This document shows positions 10,132 through 26,004 of a stretch of 64,000 nt of DNA, piece after piece. A program made the position numbers and the translations under genes. The stretch covers positions 7,316,001 through 7,380,000 of the forward strand of contig NZ_CP070619.1 in NCBI RefSeq assembly GCF_017068395.1, read 5' to 3'. The notes under the pieces are model-generated. The model was not told the DNA's origin and made no database searches. It was given only the letters and a program-made list of their open reading frames with translations. The first letter of the stretch is position 1. Each line of letters starts with the position of its first letter. The DNA comes from Rhodococcus pseudokoreensis. Lineage in GTDB: Bacteria > Actinomycetota > Actinomycetes > Mycobacteriales > Mycobacteriaceae.

Positions 10132-10959
10132 ATGTACGCAGCGAGCCGTGAGGCCTTGACGCAGACCCGTGCTGCGTTGTCTTCGGCCTTGGGATCCGTC
10201 TCTGCCGGAGCAGCCACAGCGGCCGCGGCCCAGATCGGGGCCGAGCTGTTCTCGGTCGTCGAGATCCTGGACGAGCAGCGCACTCTCCGGAGCGCGCTGT
10301 CGGACACCTCGACGACCGGGAGCGTTCGCGAAGGTCTGGCCGAGCGGGTGTTCGGCGGCAAGGTCTCGGCCGAGACCCTCGCCGTCCTGAAGGCGGCGGT
10401 GGGCCAGGACTGGTCCGCCACCTCCGACCTGCTCAACTCGCTGGTGCTCCTCGGTCGGGAATCGCTGCTGAAGGCAGCGGCCGATCAGGGACAGCTCGAC
10501 GCCGTCGAGGACGAGCTCTTCCGTCTCGGCCGCATCGTTGCCGGTGACCCGAAGCTCGAGCAGTCACTGTCCGACCGTTCCGTACCGGCGAAGGGCAAGC
10601 GTGACCTGCTCTCCAAGCTGCTGTACGGCAAGGTCACCGCGGTCTCCGAGGCATTGGCGACCCAGGCAGTGGGCCGGTTGAAGAACTCCGCACCCGCGGA
10701 CGCCTTCGACACACTGTCGAATCTGGCAGCAGCACAGCGGAAGGCCGTTGTCGCCAAGGTGCGCAGCGCTGCTCCGCTGTCCAGTGAGCAGTCGGATCGG
10801 CTGACCGCCACCCTCACCCGTACCTACGGGAAGCCGGTGACGGTTCACGTGGAGGTCGATCCTGAACTCCTCAGCGGCTTGGTCGTCCGGGTGGGCGACG
10901 AGGTGATCGACGGCAGCGGAGCGGGACGTCTCGCAGCGTTGCGGAAGTCCCTCAAGTAG
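10132..10959 (+). CDS. atpH: ATP synthase F1 subunit delta
   Basis: Joins the peripheral stalk to the top of the F1 head. It is 275 residues from the ATG at 10132, chosen because GGGAAG lies about 9 bases upstream. A GTG at 10123 in frame overlaps the atpF stop and would add three residues. The length is that of a long actinobacterial delta, as in Corynebacterium, and not the roughly 446-residue b'-delta fusion of mycobacteria. The C-terminal part, with [20 protein letters not shown], is the conserved OSCP/delta segment. Confidence 0.94.
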   Translation: MYAASREALTQTRAALSSALGSVSAGAATAAAAQIGAELFSVVEILDEQRTLRSALSDTSTTGSVREGLAERVFGGKVSAETLAVLKAAVGQDWSATSDLLNSLVLLGRESLLKAAADQGQLDAVEDELFRLGRIVAGDPKLEQSLSDRSVPAKGKRDLLSKLLYGKVTAVSEALATQAVGRLKNSAPADAFDTLSNLAAAQRKAVVAKVRSAAPLSSEQSDRLTATLTRTYGKPVTVHVEVDPELLSGLVVRVGDEVIDGSGAGRLAALRKSLK

Positions 10960-11021
10960 TCCGCAACCGAACCCCATACCCCAGATCTTTTCGAAGACCA
11001 GACACCGAGAGCAGGAAAAAC

Positions 11022-12665
11022 ATGGCGGAGCTGACGATCTCCTCCGACGAGATCCGTAGCGCGATCGAGAACTACACCGCGAGCTACTCCCCGGAGGCCT
11101 CCCGCGAAGAGGTCGGCGTCGTGACCGACACCAGCGACGGCATCGCGCACGTCAGTGGCCTGCCTTCGGCGATGGCCAACGAACTGCTGGAGTTCCCCGG
11201 CGGAATTCTGGGCGTCGCGCTCAACCTGGATGCCACCGAGATCGGTGCCGTCATCCTGGGCGATTACGAGAACATCCAGGAAGGCCAGGAAGTCAAGCGG
11301 ACCGGCGACGTGCTGTCGGTACCCGTCGGCGACGCCTTCCTCGGCCGCGTCATCAACCCGCTCGGCCAGCCGATCGACGGCCTGGGCGAGATCGCGAGCG
11401 ACGAGACCCGCGCCCTCGAGCTGCAGGCTGCCTCGGTGCTCGAGCGTCAGCCCGTCGAGGAGCCGCTGCAGACCGGCATCAAGGCCATCGACGCGATGAC
11501 CCCGATCGGTCGCGGACAGCGTCAGCTCGTCATCGGCGACCGCAAGACGGGCAAGACCGCCGTCTGCATCGACGCGATCCTGAACCAGAAGGCCAACTGG
11601 GAGACCGGCGACGAGAAGCAGCAGGTTCGCTGCATCTACGTCGCGATCGGCCAGAAGGGCTCCACCATCGCGGGCGTCAAGGCTGCCCTCGAGGAGCAGG
11701 GCGCGATGGAGTACACCACCATCGTCGCGGCCCCGGCCTCCGACTCCGCCGGTTTCAAGTGGCTCGCGCCCTACACCGGCTCCGCCATCGGTCAGCACTG
11801 GATGTACCAGGGCAAGCACGTCCTGGTCGTGTTCGACGACCTGACCAAGCAGGCCGAGGCGTACCGCGCCATCTCGCTGCTGCTGCGTCGCCCGCCGGGA
11901 CGTGAGGCATACCCCGGTGACGTCTTCTACCTGCACTCCCGCCTGCTGGAGCGTTCGGCCAAGCTGTCCGACGCCCTGGGTGGCGGTTCGCTGACCGCGC
12001 TGCCGATCATCGAGACCAAGGCCAACGACGTCTCGGCCTACATCCCGACCAACGTCATCTCCATCACCGACGGTCAGGTGTTCCTCGAGTCGGACCTGTT
12101 CAACAAGGGTGTCCGTCCCGCCATCAACGTCGGCATCTCGGTGTCCCGTGTCGGTGGCGCCGCGCAGACCAAGGGCATGAAGAAGGTTTCCGGCTCGCTG
12201 CGTCTGGAGCTGGCCCAGTTCCGTGAGCTCGAGGCGTTCTCCGCCTTCGCCTCCGACCTGGACGCCGCCTCGAAGGCACAGCTCGAGCGTGGTGCCCGCC
12301 TGGTGGAGCTGCTCAAGCAGGATCAGTACAGCCCGATCCCCGTCGAGGACCAGATCGTGTCGATCTACCTCGCCGGTGAGGGTGTCTTCGACAGCGTGCC
12401 CGTCGGCGACGTCCGTCGCTTCGAGGCCGAACTGCTCGACGAGCTGCACCGCACCGCCTCCGGCGTGTACGAGAGCATCAAGGGCGGCAAGGCCCTCGAC
12501 GCCGACAACGCCAAGGCGCTGGTCGAGGCGACCGACAAGTTCAAGGAAACCTTCCTCGCGTCCGACGGAAGCCGGGTCGTGAACGAGGCCGAGGCTGAAG
12601 CTCTGGACGCCGGCGAGGTCGGCCACGAGCAGATCAACGTCAAGCGCACCACCGTCAGCAAGTGA
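11022..12665 (+). CDS. atpA: ATP synthase F1 subunit alpha
   Basis: Non-catalytic nucleotide-binding subunit of the F1 head, 547 residues. The Walker A motif GDRKTGKT is at residues 172-179. A beta-barrel N-terminus and the family block [21 protein letters not shown] are present. The C-terminus extends about 35 residues past the usual bacterial end ([19 protein letters not shown]); in mycobacteria a similar alpha extension helps suppress ATP hydrolysis. The ATG is preceded by GAGAGCAGGA. It lies 62 bases after atpH. Confidence 0.97.
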   Translation: MAELTISSDEIRSAIENYTASYSPEASREEVGVVTDTSDGIAHVSGLPSAMANELLEFPGGILGVALNLDATEIGAVILGDYENIQEGQEVKRTGDVLSVPVGDAFLGRVINPLGQPIDGLGEIASDETRALELQAASVLERQPVEEPLQTGIKAIDAMTPIGRGQRQLVIGDRKTGKTAVCIDAILNQKANWETGDEKQQVRCIYVAIGQKGSTIAGVKAALEEQGAMEYTTIVAAPASDSAGFKWLAPYTGSAIGQHWMYQGKHVLVVFDDLTKQAEAYRAISLLLRRPPGREAYPGDVFYLHSRLLERSAKLSDALGGGSLTALPIIETKANDVSAYIPTNVISITDGQVFLESDLFNKGVRPAINVGISVSRVGGAAQTKGMKKVSGSLRLELAQFRELEAFSAFASDLDAASKAQLERGARLVELLKQDQYSPIPVEDQIVSIYLAGEGVFDSVPVGDVRRFEAELLDELHRTASGVYESIKGGKALDADNAKALVEATDKFKETFLASDGSRVVNEAEAEALDAGEVGHEQINVKRTTVSK

Positions 12666-12713
12666 GCGGCCTGCCCATGATGCTGCGAAACATGAAGGGA
12701 GAGTGATCGATCG

Positions 12714-13694
12714 ATGGCAAGCATTCTCGAACTGAGGTCTCGCATCAAGTCGGTCAACTCGACCAAGAAGATCACCAAGGCCCAGGAACTGATCGCGACC
12801 TCGCGGATCACGAAGGCACAGTCGCGCGTCGCCGCGGCCAAGCCGTACGCCGAGGAGATCACGAAGGTTCTCTCGGAGCTGGCGAGCGCGTCCGCTTCGC
12901 TGGACCACCCGCTGCTCAACGAGCGCACCGATCCCAAGCGTGCCGCGGTCCTGGTCGTCACCAGCGACCGCGGTATGTGCGGCGGATACAACTCCAACGT
13001 CCTCAAGGAGGCCGAGGAGCTGTTCCAGCTGCTGCGGAGCGAGGGCAAGGATCCGGTCATCTACGTGCTCGGATCCAAGGGTCTGGGCTACTACACGTTC
13101 CGTGACCGCGATCTGGGGGGTGCGTGGACCGGATTCTCCCAGGATCCGGGCTACTCCGACGCTGCCAAGGCGAGCCGGCACCTGGTCGACCTGTTCATGG
13201 CCGGATCCGGCTCCGAGGTTCCCGCGCCCAACGGCGAGGGCACCATCGAAGGCGTCGACGAGCTGCACATCGTCTACACCCGTTTCGTGTCGATGCTGAC
13301 CCAGTCTCCCGAGGTTCGCCGGATGGCTCCCCTCGAGGTGATGGTCTCCGAGGAGCACGTCGAACTCGGCGAAGACATGCTGACGAACGGTCACGGGTCC
13401 AGCAACTCGGAACCGGTCGCCGGATACAACTTCGAGCCGGAACCCGACAAGCTGCTCGGTGCCCTGCTGCCGAAGTACATCAGCACCCGCATCTACTCCT
13501 CGCTGCTGGATGCTGCGGCGTCGGAGTCGGCTGCCCGTCGTACCGCCATGAAGGCCGCGACGGACAACGCAAACGAACTGGTGAACACGTTGAGCCGTCA
13601 GGCAAACCAGGCTCGCCAGGCCCAGATCACCCAGGAAATCAGCGAGATCGTCGGCGGCGCGAATGCGCTCGCCTCGAGCGCAGGAAGTGACTAA
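12714..13694 (+). CDS. atpG: ATP synthase F1 subunit gamma
   Basis: Central rotor shaft, 326 residues. The N- and C-terminal helices that form the coiled coil are clear ([39 protein letters not shown]). Residues about 164-181 ([17 protein letters not shown]) form an insert at the place of the extra mycobacterial gamma loop, which is implicated in blocking reverse rotation. GGGAGAG lies upstream of the ATG. Only 3 bases separate its stop from atpD. Confidence 0.96.
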   Translation: MASILELRSRIKSVNSTKKITKAQELIATSRITKAQSRVAAAKPYAEEITKVLSELASASASLDHPLLNERTDPKRAAVLVVTSDRGMCGGYNSNVLKEAEELFQLLRSEGKDPVIYVLGSKGLGYYTFRDRDLGGAWTGFSQDPGYSDAAKASRHLVDLFMAGSGSEVPAPNGEGTIEGVDELHIVYTRFVSMLTQSPEVRRMAPLEVMVSEEHVELGEDMLTNGHGSSNSEPVAGYNFEPEPDKLLGALLPKYISTRIYSSLLDAAASESAARRTAMKAATDNANELVNTLSRQANQARQAQITQEISEIVGGANALASSAGSD

Positions 13695-15149
<1,455 letters not shown>

Positions 15150-15155
15150 TCGACG

Positions 15156-15524
15156 ATGGCTGAGATGACCGTGGAACTCGTCGCCGTGGAGCGACGGTTG
15201 TGGTCTGGTTCGGCGACTCTCGTCAGCGCACAGACGACCGAGGGCGAGATCGGTGTCATGCCTGGGCATGAGCCGGTTCTCGGACAGCTGGTCGAGGGCG
15301 GAGTGGTTGCGATCACGACGGCCGACGGTGAGCGTATCGTCGCTGCTGTGCACGGCGGATTCCTGTCCGTGACCGCGAAGACAGTCACGATCCTCGCCGA
15401 GTCAGCCGACTTGGCCGAGGACATCGATGTGGAAGCGGCCAAGGCCGTGCTCGCAGAGAGTGGAGACGACCTCGAGGCGATTGCTGTCGCCAAGGGTCGG
15501 GTCCGCGCTGTAGAGCGCGCTTAG
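15156..15524 (+). CDS. atpC: ATP synthase F1 subunit epsilon
   Basis: Rotor foot subunit that couples gamma to the c-ring and can inhibit hydrolysis, 122 residues. An N-terminal beta-sandwich ([20 protein letters not shown]) is followed by a short helical C-terminus. It begins 6 bases after atpD, and an alternative ATG lies three codons in. Last gene of the ATP synthase operon; the DUF2550 gene follows after 36 bases and may be cotranscribed. Confidence 0.95.
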   Translation: MAEMTVELVAVERRLWSGSATLVSAQTTEGEIGVMPGHEPVLGQLVEGGVVAITTADGERIVAAVHGGFLSVTAKTVTILAESADLAEDIDVEAAKAVLAESGDDLEAIAVAKGRVRAVERA

Positions 15525-15560
15525 GCTGCACGAGAAAGACCGCGACGGAGCCGACGAACA

Positions 15561-15995
15561 GTGACAATCGGAATGACTGTGTTGATCATTCTGGTTGTGC
15601 TGCTCGCGGCCTTCGTCGCGGTCTTTTTGTATCGGCTTGCAGTTCTGCGCCGCGGGGGCACCGCGGCGATCCTCCGGGTGACGCCTGCCCCGGGAGACAC
15701 CGGGTGGCGTCACGGCGTCATCCGCTACGGCGAGGGTTCCCTCGTCTTCTTCAAACTGTCGAGTCTGCGACCCGGCCCCGATTCGCGCATCGAGCGCCAG
15801 GGCATCGAGGTCGCAGGTCGTCGCAGCCCCGAGGGCTCCGAATTCGACATCATGTCCGAGGAGATCATCATCCTGTCGGTCAAGGACCGCGGGAGCTCGT
15901 ACGAGATCGCCTTGGACGGGGGAGCGTTGACCGCGTTCCTGTCCTGGGTCGAATCGCGACCGTCCGGCCGATCGGTTCGCGGTCGCCGACTCTGA
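15561..15995 (+). CDS. DUF2550 single-pass membrane protein
   Basis: Protein of 144 residues with one N-terminal membrane helix (about 4-24) and a soluble domain of unknown function. It matches the position and form of M. tuberculosis Rv1312, conserved after atpC in actinobacteria. The soluble part is beta-rich (HGVIRYGEGSLVFFKLSSL; EEIIILSVKDRGSSYEIAL), and family members resemble small membrane-anchored adapter domains. No catalytic motif is seen. The GTG start has ACGGAG upstream. Its stop codon abuts the stop of the convergent adenosyltransferase gene with no gap. Confidence 0.8.
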   Translation: MTIGMTVLIILVVLLAAFVAVFLYRLAVLRRGGTAAILRVTPAPGDTGWRHGVIRYGEGSLVFFKLSSLRPGPDSRIERQGIEVAGRRSPEGSEFDIMSEEIIILSVKDRGSSYEIALDGGALTAFLSWVESRPSGRSVRGRRL

Positions 15996-16571
15996 TCAGG
16001 ACTTCCCGGCTCCCGGCTTCCAGAGCACGTCGCCTTCGGGGTTCGCGAGCCTGCTGACGATGAACAGCAGATCCGACAGCCGGTTGAGGTACTTCGCCGG
16101 AAGAGCGTTGGTGGTCTCCGGGTTCGCGTCGACGGCGGCCCACGCGGACCGTTCGGCGCGACGAGTCACCGTCCGAGCTACGTGCAGCAGCGCTCCCAGC
16201 GCCGTTCCGCCCGGGAGAATGAAGGAGTTCAGCGGCTCCAGGCGTTCGTTCAATTCGTCGCACCAGCCTTCGAGGCGATCGACGTACTCGCCGGTGATGC
16301 GCAGCGGCGGGTATTTCGGTTCGGCCTCCACCGGGGTGGAGAGGTCGGCGCCGGCATCGAACAGGTCGTTCTGGATCTGCCGCAGTATCGACCGGATCTC
16401 CTCCGGCGGGTCGCCCAGCGCCACCGCAACCCCGATCGAGGCGTTCGCCTCGTCGCAGTCCGCGTACGCGATCAGCCGCGGATCGTTCTTCGACACACGG
16501 GAGAAATCGCTGAGTCCGGTGGTCCCGTCGTCGCCGGTCCGGGTATAGATCTTGGTGAGGTGTACGGCCAT
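15996..16571 (-). CDS. Cob(I)yrinic acid a,c-diamide adenosyltransferase, PduO type
   Basis: Transfers the adenosyl group of ATP to cob(I)alamin to make adenosylcobalamin, the cofactor of methylmalonyl-CoA mutase. It has 191 residues. The N-terminal ATP-binding motif [14 protein letters not shown] (residues 7-20) is diagnostic of PduO/MMAB, and the later [20 protein letters not shown] also fits. The open frame runs far upstream, but this ATG has a -10-like TACCGT 6 bases before it and starts at the conserved N-terminus. It is convergent with the DUF2550 gene and divergent from murA. A methylmalonyl-CoA epimerase gene lies elsewhere in the window. Confidence 0.93.
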   Translation of the reverse strand: MAVHLTKIYTRTGDDGTTGLSDFSRVSKNDPRLIAYADCDEANASIGVAVALGDPPEEIRSILRQIQNDLFDAGADLSTPVEAEPKYPPLRITGEYVDRLEGWCDELNERLEPLNSFILPGGTALGALLHVARTVTRRAERSAWAAVDANPETTNALPAKYLNRLSDLLFIVSRLANPEGDVLWKPGAGKS

Positions 16572-16577
16572 AGCGTT

Positions 16578-16583
16578 ACGGTA
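16578..16583 (-). promoter_or_regulatory. Leaderless -10 for the adenosyltransferase gene
   Basis: On the minus strand, TACCGT is followed by 6 bases and then the ATG ending at 16571, so transcription would begin at the start codon. Confidence 0.5.
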
Positions 16584-16612
16584 CCGGCCTCCGGTGTCGG
16601 CATCCCTGGCTC

Positions 16613-16618
16613 TAGGCT
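16613..16618 (+). promoter_or_regulatory. Leaderless -10 for murA
   Basis: TAGGCT, then 7 bases, then GTG at 16626. It supports this start over the far longer open frame. Confidence 0.5.
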
Positions 16619-16625
16619 GTGTTCT

Positions 16626-17900
16626 GTGAGCGAACGCTTCCTTGTCACCGGCGGTAACCGCCTCGTAGGTGAAGTGTCTGTCGGGGGCGCGAAGAACAGC
16701 GTTCTCAAGCTGATGGCGGCAGCGCTGTTGGCTGAGGGCACCACAACTGTCACCAATTGTCCGGACATCCTGGATGTTCCCTTGATGGCCGACGTCCTGC
16801 GCGGCCTCGGCTGCGAGGTGGACCTCGACGATTCCGTCGTCCGGATCACGACACCCGCCGAACCTAAACATCACGCCGATTTCGCGGCCGTACGTCAGTT
16901 CCGCGCGTCCGTGTGTGTTCTCGGACCGCTCGTCGCGCGCTGCCGTCGCGCCGTGGTCGCGCTGCCCGGTGGCGACGCCATCGGTTCGCGGCCCCTCGAC
17001 ATGCATCAGTCGGGGCTGCGGTTGCTGGGTGCGCACAGCACGATCGAGCACGGCTGCGTGGTCGCACAGGCCGAGGACCTGCACGGTGCGAACATCCGGC
17101 TCGCCTTCCCCTCGGTCGGGGCGACCGAGAACATCCTGATGGCCGCCGTCCTCGCCAAGGGCGAGACGGTGATCGACAACGCGGCCCGCGAACCCGAGAT
17201 CGTCGACCTGTGCAACATGCTGATCCAGATGGGCGCGAAGATCCTCGGTGCCGGCACGTCCACACTGACCATCCAGGGCGTCCCCAAGCTCGAGCCGACC
17301 ACGCACCGCGTCATCGGTGACCGGATCGTTGCGGCGACGTGGGGGATCGCCGCGTCGATGACCCGCGGCGATGTGCGCGTGCGCGGGGTCAACCCGAAGC
17401 ACCTCGGCCTGGTGCTCGACAAACTGCGGGTGGCCGGCGCCGAGGTCACGGCCGAGGCCGACGGATTCCGGGTGGTCCAGGAAGCGCGGCCGACGGCCGT
17501 CAACTTCGCGACCCTGCCGTATCCGGGTTTCCCCACCGACCTGCAGCCGATGGCCATCGGGCTCGCGGCGGTCGCGGAGGGAACGTCGATGATCACGGAG
17601 AACGTCTTCGAGGCGCGGTTCCGCTTCGTCGAAGAGATGATCCGGTTGGGCGCCGATGCCCGGACCGACGGTCATCACGCCGTGATCCGGGGAATCGCCC
17701 AGCTGTCGAGTGCGCCGGTGTGGTCCTCGGACATCCGGGCAGGCGCCGGCCTCGTGCTTGCGGGTCTCGTCGCCGACGGGGTGACCGAAGTGCACGACGT
17801 CTTTCACATCGACCGCGGCTATCCCCGCTTCGTCGAGATCCTCCAGGAACTCGGTGGCCTCATCGAACGAGTCGACGCGGAACCCGGTTCTGCACGGTGA
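16626..17900 (+). CDS. murA: UDP-N-acetylglucosamine 1-carboxyvinyltransferase MurA, Asp-type
   Basis: First committed enzyme of peptidoglycan synthesis; transfers enolpyruvate from PEP to UDP-GlcNAc. It has 424 residues. KN of [10 protein letters not shown] (residues 23-24) bind the sugar nucleotide. The loop residue that is Cys115 in E. coli, the target of fosfomycin, is Asp117 here ([11 protein letters not shown]), the same change known in M. tuberculosis MurA, so intrinsic fosfomycin resistance is expected. The GTG start follows TAGGCT by 7 bases. The rRNA operon lies downstream, as in mycobacteria. Confidence 0.97.
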   Translation: MSERFLVTGGNRLVGEVSVGGAKNSVLKLMAAALLAEGTTTVTNCPDILDVPLMADVLRGLGCEVDLDDSVVRITTPAEPKHHADFAAVRQFRASVCVLGPLVARCRRAVVALPGGDAIGSRPLDMHQSGLRLLGAHSTIEHGCVVAQAEDLHGANIRLAFPSVGATENILMAAVLAKGETVIDNAAREPEIVDLCNMLIQMGAKILGAGTSTLTIQGVPKLEPTTHRVIGDRIVAATWGIAASMTRGDVRVRGVNPKHLGLVLDKLRVAGAEVTAEADGFRVVQEARPTAVNFATLPYPGFPTDLQPMAIGLAAVAEGTSMITENVFEARFRFVEEMIRLGADARTDGHHAVIRGIAQLSSAPVWSSDIRAGAGLVLAGLVADGVTEVHDVFHIDRGYPRFVEILQELGGLIERVDAEPGSAR

Positions 17901-18006
17901 GTCCGGCGTCACAGCGGCCGGTATGAGCGGCAAAGCCCCGGATCCGTAGGGGCACACCAGCTCTGACCAGCGGAATCCCCAAATGTAAACACCGTGACCT
18001 GGCGAT

Positions 18007-18035
18007 TTGGCAAGCAGTTTCCCTTCGCGTAACTT
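18007..18035 (+). promoter_or_regulatory. Candidate rRNA promoter P1
   Basis: TTGGCA (18007-18012) and TAACTT (18030-18035) are separated by exactly 17 bases, about 480 bases before the 16S gene. Confidence 0.5.
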
Positions 18036-18179
18036 ATTCCAGGTCAGAGCGACACGGACACCGACCCCGGCCGGAAGGCGGGGGACACGAGGTTGGACGA
18101 AGGCGCCTGGTAAATCGGAAGTTCACTGCCGTGTATGGTGGTGCTTCAATCCCGGTTTGATCTTGATCAGCGTCACGGC

Positions 18180-18208
18180 TTGCGCCGGTGAAGCTGGTAG
18201 GATAAGAT
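18180..18208 (+). promoter_or_regulatory. Candidate rRNA promoter P2
   Basis: TTGCGC (18180-18185) and TAAGAT (18203-18208) are separated by 17 bases. The overlapping TAGGAT (18198-18203) is another possible -10. This lies about 300 bases before the 16S gene, near the start of the processing stem. Confidence 0.5.
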
Positions 18209-18261
18209 AGAACGGTTGCCCCGGAGCGGCCGAAGTTGATACTTCGGTGGTGATGGTGTGC

Positions 18262-18296
18262 GCGTGTTCTTTGAGAACTCAACAGTGTGTCGATGA
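18262..18296 (+). promoter_or_regulatory. boxA-like leader and 5' arm of the 16S processing stem
   Basis: GCGTGTTCT followed by TTGAGAACT and CAACAGTG pairs with CACTGTTG (20197-20204) and AGAACACGC (20214-20222) in the spacer beyond the 16S gene. This brings the two ends together for RNase III cleavage. TGTTCTTTGAGAACT also resembles the actinobacterial boxA antitermination element. Confidence 0.7.
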
Positions 18297-18511
18297 ATGT
18301 CAGTGCCAAATGTTTTTGGTACTCCGCATCACGAATTGCTTTCGGGGCCTTCGGGTTTCGGGGCGTGTGTGGTGTGGGTATTTGCTGGCCCTTCCTCCTT
18401 CTTCCGTCGGATGGGGGGTCAGTGTTTGATTGAAGCTAGTTTGAGTTTTTTTGCTAGTGATTTGACTCGATGTCTATGACTGATTGCCGGTTCTGCCGGT
18501 CATCTTGAGTC

Positions 18512-23518
<5,007 letters not shown>

Positions 23519-23527
23519 AAGAAGCTA

Positions 23528-23561
23528 CGCGTCCACTGTGCAGTATCTGAAACAACACACA
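23528..23561 (+). promoter_or_regulatory. 3' arm of the 23S processing stem
   Basis: CGCGTCCACTGTGC and AAACAACACACA pair with the arm at 20341-20373. Together they enclose the 23S gene. Confidence 0.85.
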
Positions 23562-23659
23562 CGTTTCAGAACTGAAGAATGAAGAACCACACCCATCATC
23601 GATCAAAACGATGTGTGGGTTGTGTCTTCGCTGATGTTCCGTGTGACAGTTTCATAGAG

Positions 23660-23777
23660 TTACGGCGGCCATAGCGGAGGGGAAACGCCCGGTCCCATTC
23701 CGAACCCGGAAGCTAAGCCCTCCAGCGCCGATGGTACTGCACCCGACAGGGTGTGGGAGAGTAGGACACCGCCGAAC
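23660..23777 (+). rRNA. rrf: 5S ribosomal RNA
   Basis: About 118 bases, beginning TTACGGCGGCCATAGCGG and ending with the complementary GGACACCGCCGAAC. The conserved CCCGGTCCCATTCCGAACCC lies in loop B/C. It is 141 bases after the 23S gene and is followed by a strong hairpin. Confidence 0.96.
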
Positions 23778-23785
23778 ATCCGTTA

Positions 23786-23820
23786 CCGAAAGCCCCCCAA
23801 CCGTGTTGGGGGGCTTTCGG
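23786..23820 (+). terminator. rRNA operon terminator
   Basis: A perfect 15-bp stem (23786-23800 with 23806-23820) surrounds the loop CCGTG. It ends the rRNA transcript 8 bases after 5S and may also shield the convergent PucR gene. Confidence 0.92.
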
Positions 23821-23868
23821 CATTTCCGGGCAACGTTCCTGATGGCAAGCGTTGCCGCACACACCCTT

Positions 23869-25488
23869 TCACCCCGGCGCACCGCCGGCCAGGACCTGCA
23901 GCGCCCGTGATGCCAGATGAAGATTCAGGCGGGTGTCGACACTGCGGAGATCACGGCCGGTCAATTCGTGGATGCGGGACATCCGGTACCGGAGGGTGCT
24001 GCGGTGGATCCTGAGGGCCTGCGCGGTCTCGTCGTATTTGCCGCCGCATTCGAGGTATTGGGCGAGGGTGGCCGTCATCGTGCTGCGGTGCTCTCGGTCG
24101 TAGTCGAGCAGGGGGCCCAGCCATTCCTGCACGAATGCCTCGACATCTCCGGTACTGCTGTGCGAGTCGAGAATGCGGTAGACGCCGAGTTCGTCGAACA
24201 ACGCCACACCGCGAGGAGAGAGCGACTGCTTCCGGATTTCGAGGGCCCGCATCGCGTGCGTGTACGACTCCGGGAGTGTGCTGGGAGAGGTGCATTCGGA
24301 TCCGACCCCGACCACACCGACGGCGGGGCCGAGCGATTTCTCCAACGCTGCGAATACGGTGTTCACGTCCGTCTTCGCGTCCATGACGGCGGCGAGGACA
24401 CCGGTTCGGTGCTCGTTGCCGTGAACGAGGAGGGCCGACGAGTCGGTGGCCGTCAGGTGACGGCGGAACGCTTCCGTGACGGTCTCGACGGATGTGTCCG
24501 GACCCCAGTGGACGACCAGCACGCGTTGCGGTGTGTGCAGGTCGTAGCCGAGGGCGTCGGCCCGCGAGTAGGCGCTGTCGTCGTCGGTGCCGGCCAGTAG
24601 GTCGGCACCCAGGTCGCGGCTCAGCCGCGCCTCCGTCTCGGCGAGCGCTCTACGGTGCGCCATGTCGACCGCGAGCATCGTCGCGGCGTGCTCGAGGGCG
24701 AAGGTGTCGAGGTCGGTGGCCTTGTGGTCCGGGTCCGACAGATACAGGACACCGAGAAGTGTCTGTCCGGGCCGGACCAACTGCACGATCCGGTTGTCGT
24801 CCCGCAGCGGGCGCCCCTCCATCGCGGCGCGGCGCAGGACGTCGACCCGGTTCCCGCCGCCGACTTTGCGGTACCGGAGCGCCGGCCCGGACGGGTCCGG
24901 GCCGGACCGGACACGAAGATTGCCGAACGCGTCCTCGATGCCGACAGCGAGTCCGGTCACCTGGTGGAGGGTCTCGGCGATGGCGGTCTCATCGGCGCCG
25001 GTCGCGGCGAGGCGCCCGAACGTGCGGTGGATCTTCGCTTCCTCCTCGAGTTGTGCGGCCCTCGTGCCGATCGCGGTGATCTCGCCCGTGGCCTCGCGCA
25101 GTTGGCGTTCCTGGGTGGCGGCCCGGGAGCGGAGCGACGCGGCGCGCAGGGCCGACCCCGTGTGCTGAATCAACAACTCGAGGAGCGTCGCCTGCACCGG
25201 CGTCGGCGGGTAGTCGGCCCGCAGTGTCAGCGACACCGGCCTGGACCACGAATCGTCGAGCAACACGCGGTGCCGCCAGACGTCGTCGTCGGGGACTTCG
25301 CCCGTCAGCACGGTCACGGGTTCGATCGAGAAGGGACCGAGTTCGGGGAGGGCTTCGGCGAGCAGGGTCAGGATCTCGTCCCGATTCCCGCAGTCGTGCA
25401 TGTGTGCGGTCACGGCCAGCACCGCCGACAGGTTCGTGGCCCGCGGGGTGTGATCCACCCTCGGGTCTGGGGCTGCATCCAGATCCAT
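23869..25488 (-). CDS. PucR/CdaR-family transcriptional regulator
   Basis: Regulator of 539 residues. The C-terminal PucR helix-turn-helix domain is clear at about residues 470-530 (YLECGGKYDETAQALRIHRS, then TLRYRMSRIHELTGRDL). The middle, about 165-290, looks like a GAF-type sensory fold, and a CdaR GGDEF-like region lies between them. A short coiled coil at about 120-155 (RSRAATQERQLREATGEI) may mediate dimerisation. Such proteins usually activate catabolic genes after sensing a metabolite; the effector is not evident. It is divergent from the UBP zinc-finger gene 141 bases away and convergent to the rRNA operon. Confidence 0.85.
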   Translation of the reverse strand: MDLDAAPDPRVDHTPRATNLSAVLAVTAHMHDCGNRDEILTLLAEALPELGPFSIEPVTVLTGEVPDDDVWRHRVLLDDSWSRPVSLTLRADYPPTPVQATLLELLIQHTGSALRAASLRSRAATQERQLREATGEITAIGTRAAQLEEEAKIHRTFGRLAATGADETAIAETLHQVTGLAVGIEDAFGNLRVRSGPDPSGPALRYRKVGGGNRVDVLRRAAMEGRPLRDDNRIVQLVRPGQTLLGVLYLSDPDHKATDLDTFALEHAATMLAVDMAHRRALAETEARLSRDLGADLLAGTDDDSAYSRADALGYDLHTPQRVLVVHWGPDTSVETVTEAFRRHLTATDSSALLVHGNEHRTGVLAAVMDAKTDVNTVFAALEKSLGPAVGVVGVGSECTSPSTLPESYTHAMRALEIRKQSLSPRGVALFDELGVYRILDSHSSTGDVEAFVQEWLGPLLDYDREHRSTMTATLAQYLECGGKYDETAQALRIHRSTLRYRMSRIHELTGRDLRSVDTRLNLHLASRALQVLAGGAPG

Positions 25489-25629
25489 GGCATGGAACTA
25501 CCCCGTTTTGCGCCGTCGAAACCGGGACGCTGTCCGGTGAGGCCGGATTTCGGGGGATTCTTTCGTTCCGCCGTGACCATGTGGCGAGACGGATCAGCCG
25601 CCAATCTAGGTAACTGAGGGGTGGCACTT

Positions 25630-26004
25630 ATGACCCAATCCAGTAATTGGCACGATCCCGATCTGAACATGATTCGCGATGTCGTCGCGCACACGTCGGA
25701 CGGGTGCGAGGGCTGTCTCGCACTCGGTACCCGCTGGGAGCACCTGATGTTGTGCCTGACGTGCGGCTATGTCGGATGCAGCGACGGATCACCGATGCGG
25801 CACGCACGACACCATGCGGAACGCAGCGGTCATCCGATCGTCCAGTCGCTCCATGCGGGGGACAACTGGCGCTGGTGCTTCGTGCACGACGTCCAGATCT
25901 GCACGCCGTATCCGGCGACCGGGGCCCGGGTGGTCGCACCCAGCCTGGTGCCGGGGCCGGCGGACGACCTCAGACACGGTCTCCGTATCGCGAAATCGCA
26001 GTGA
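25630..26004 (+). CDS. UBP-type zinc-finger protein
   Basis: Protein of 124 residues made almost entirely of a ZnF-UBP domain. Cys26, Cys29, Cys42, Cys45, Cys50, His58, His61/His62 and His68 form the expected zinc ligands (GCEGC, LCLTCGYVGC, HARHHAERSGHP). In eukaryotes this fold binds the free ubiquitin C-terminus; the bacterial role is unknown. The ATG at 25630 is chosen because TGAGGGG lies 9 bases upstream; a GTG at 25621 overlaps it. The last 35 bases overlap the convergent SWIM gene tail to tail. It is divergent from the PucR regulator. Confidence 0.85.
   Translation: MTQSSNWHDPDLNMIRDVVAHTSDGCEGCLALGTRWEHLMLCLTCGYVGCSDGSPMRHARHHAERSGHPIVQSLHAGDNWRWCFVHDVQICTPYPATGARVVAPSLVPGPADDLRHGLRIAKSQ

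Larger units (their letters stand above)
17901..18511 (+). other. murA-16S intergenic region with rRNA promoters
   Basis: About 610 bases without a gene. A weak GCCCC/GGGGC hairpin (17935-17953) may end murA. Two promoter candidates, a boxA-like leader and the 5' half of the 16S processing stem are listed separately. The stretch 18300-18511 is AT-richer than its surroundings and holds T-runs, as expected of an rRNA leader. No tRNA or ORF is convincing. Confidence 0.7.

Noticed and set aside
16572..17957. Upstream extension of the adenosyltransferase frame opposite murA
   Set aside because: It is antisense to murA; the conserved PduO N-terminus begins at the ATG ending at 16571.
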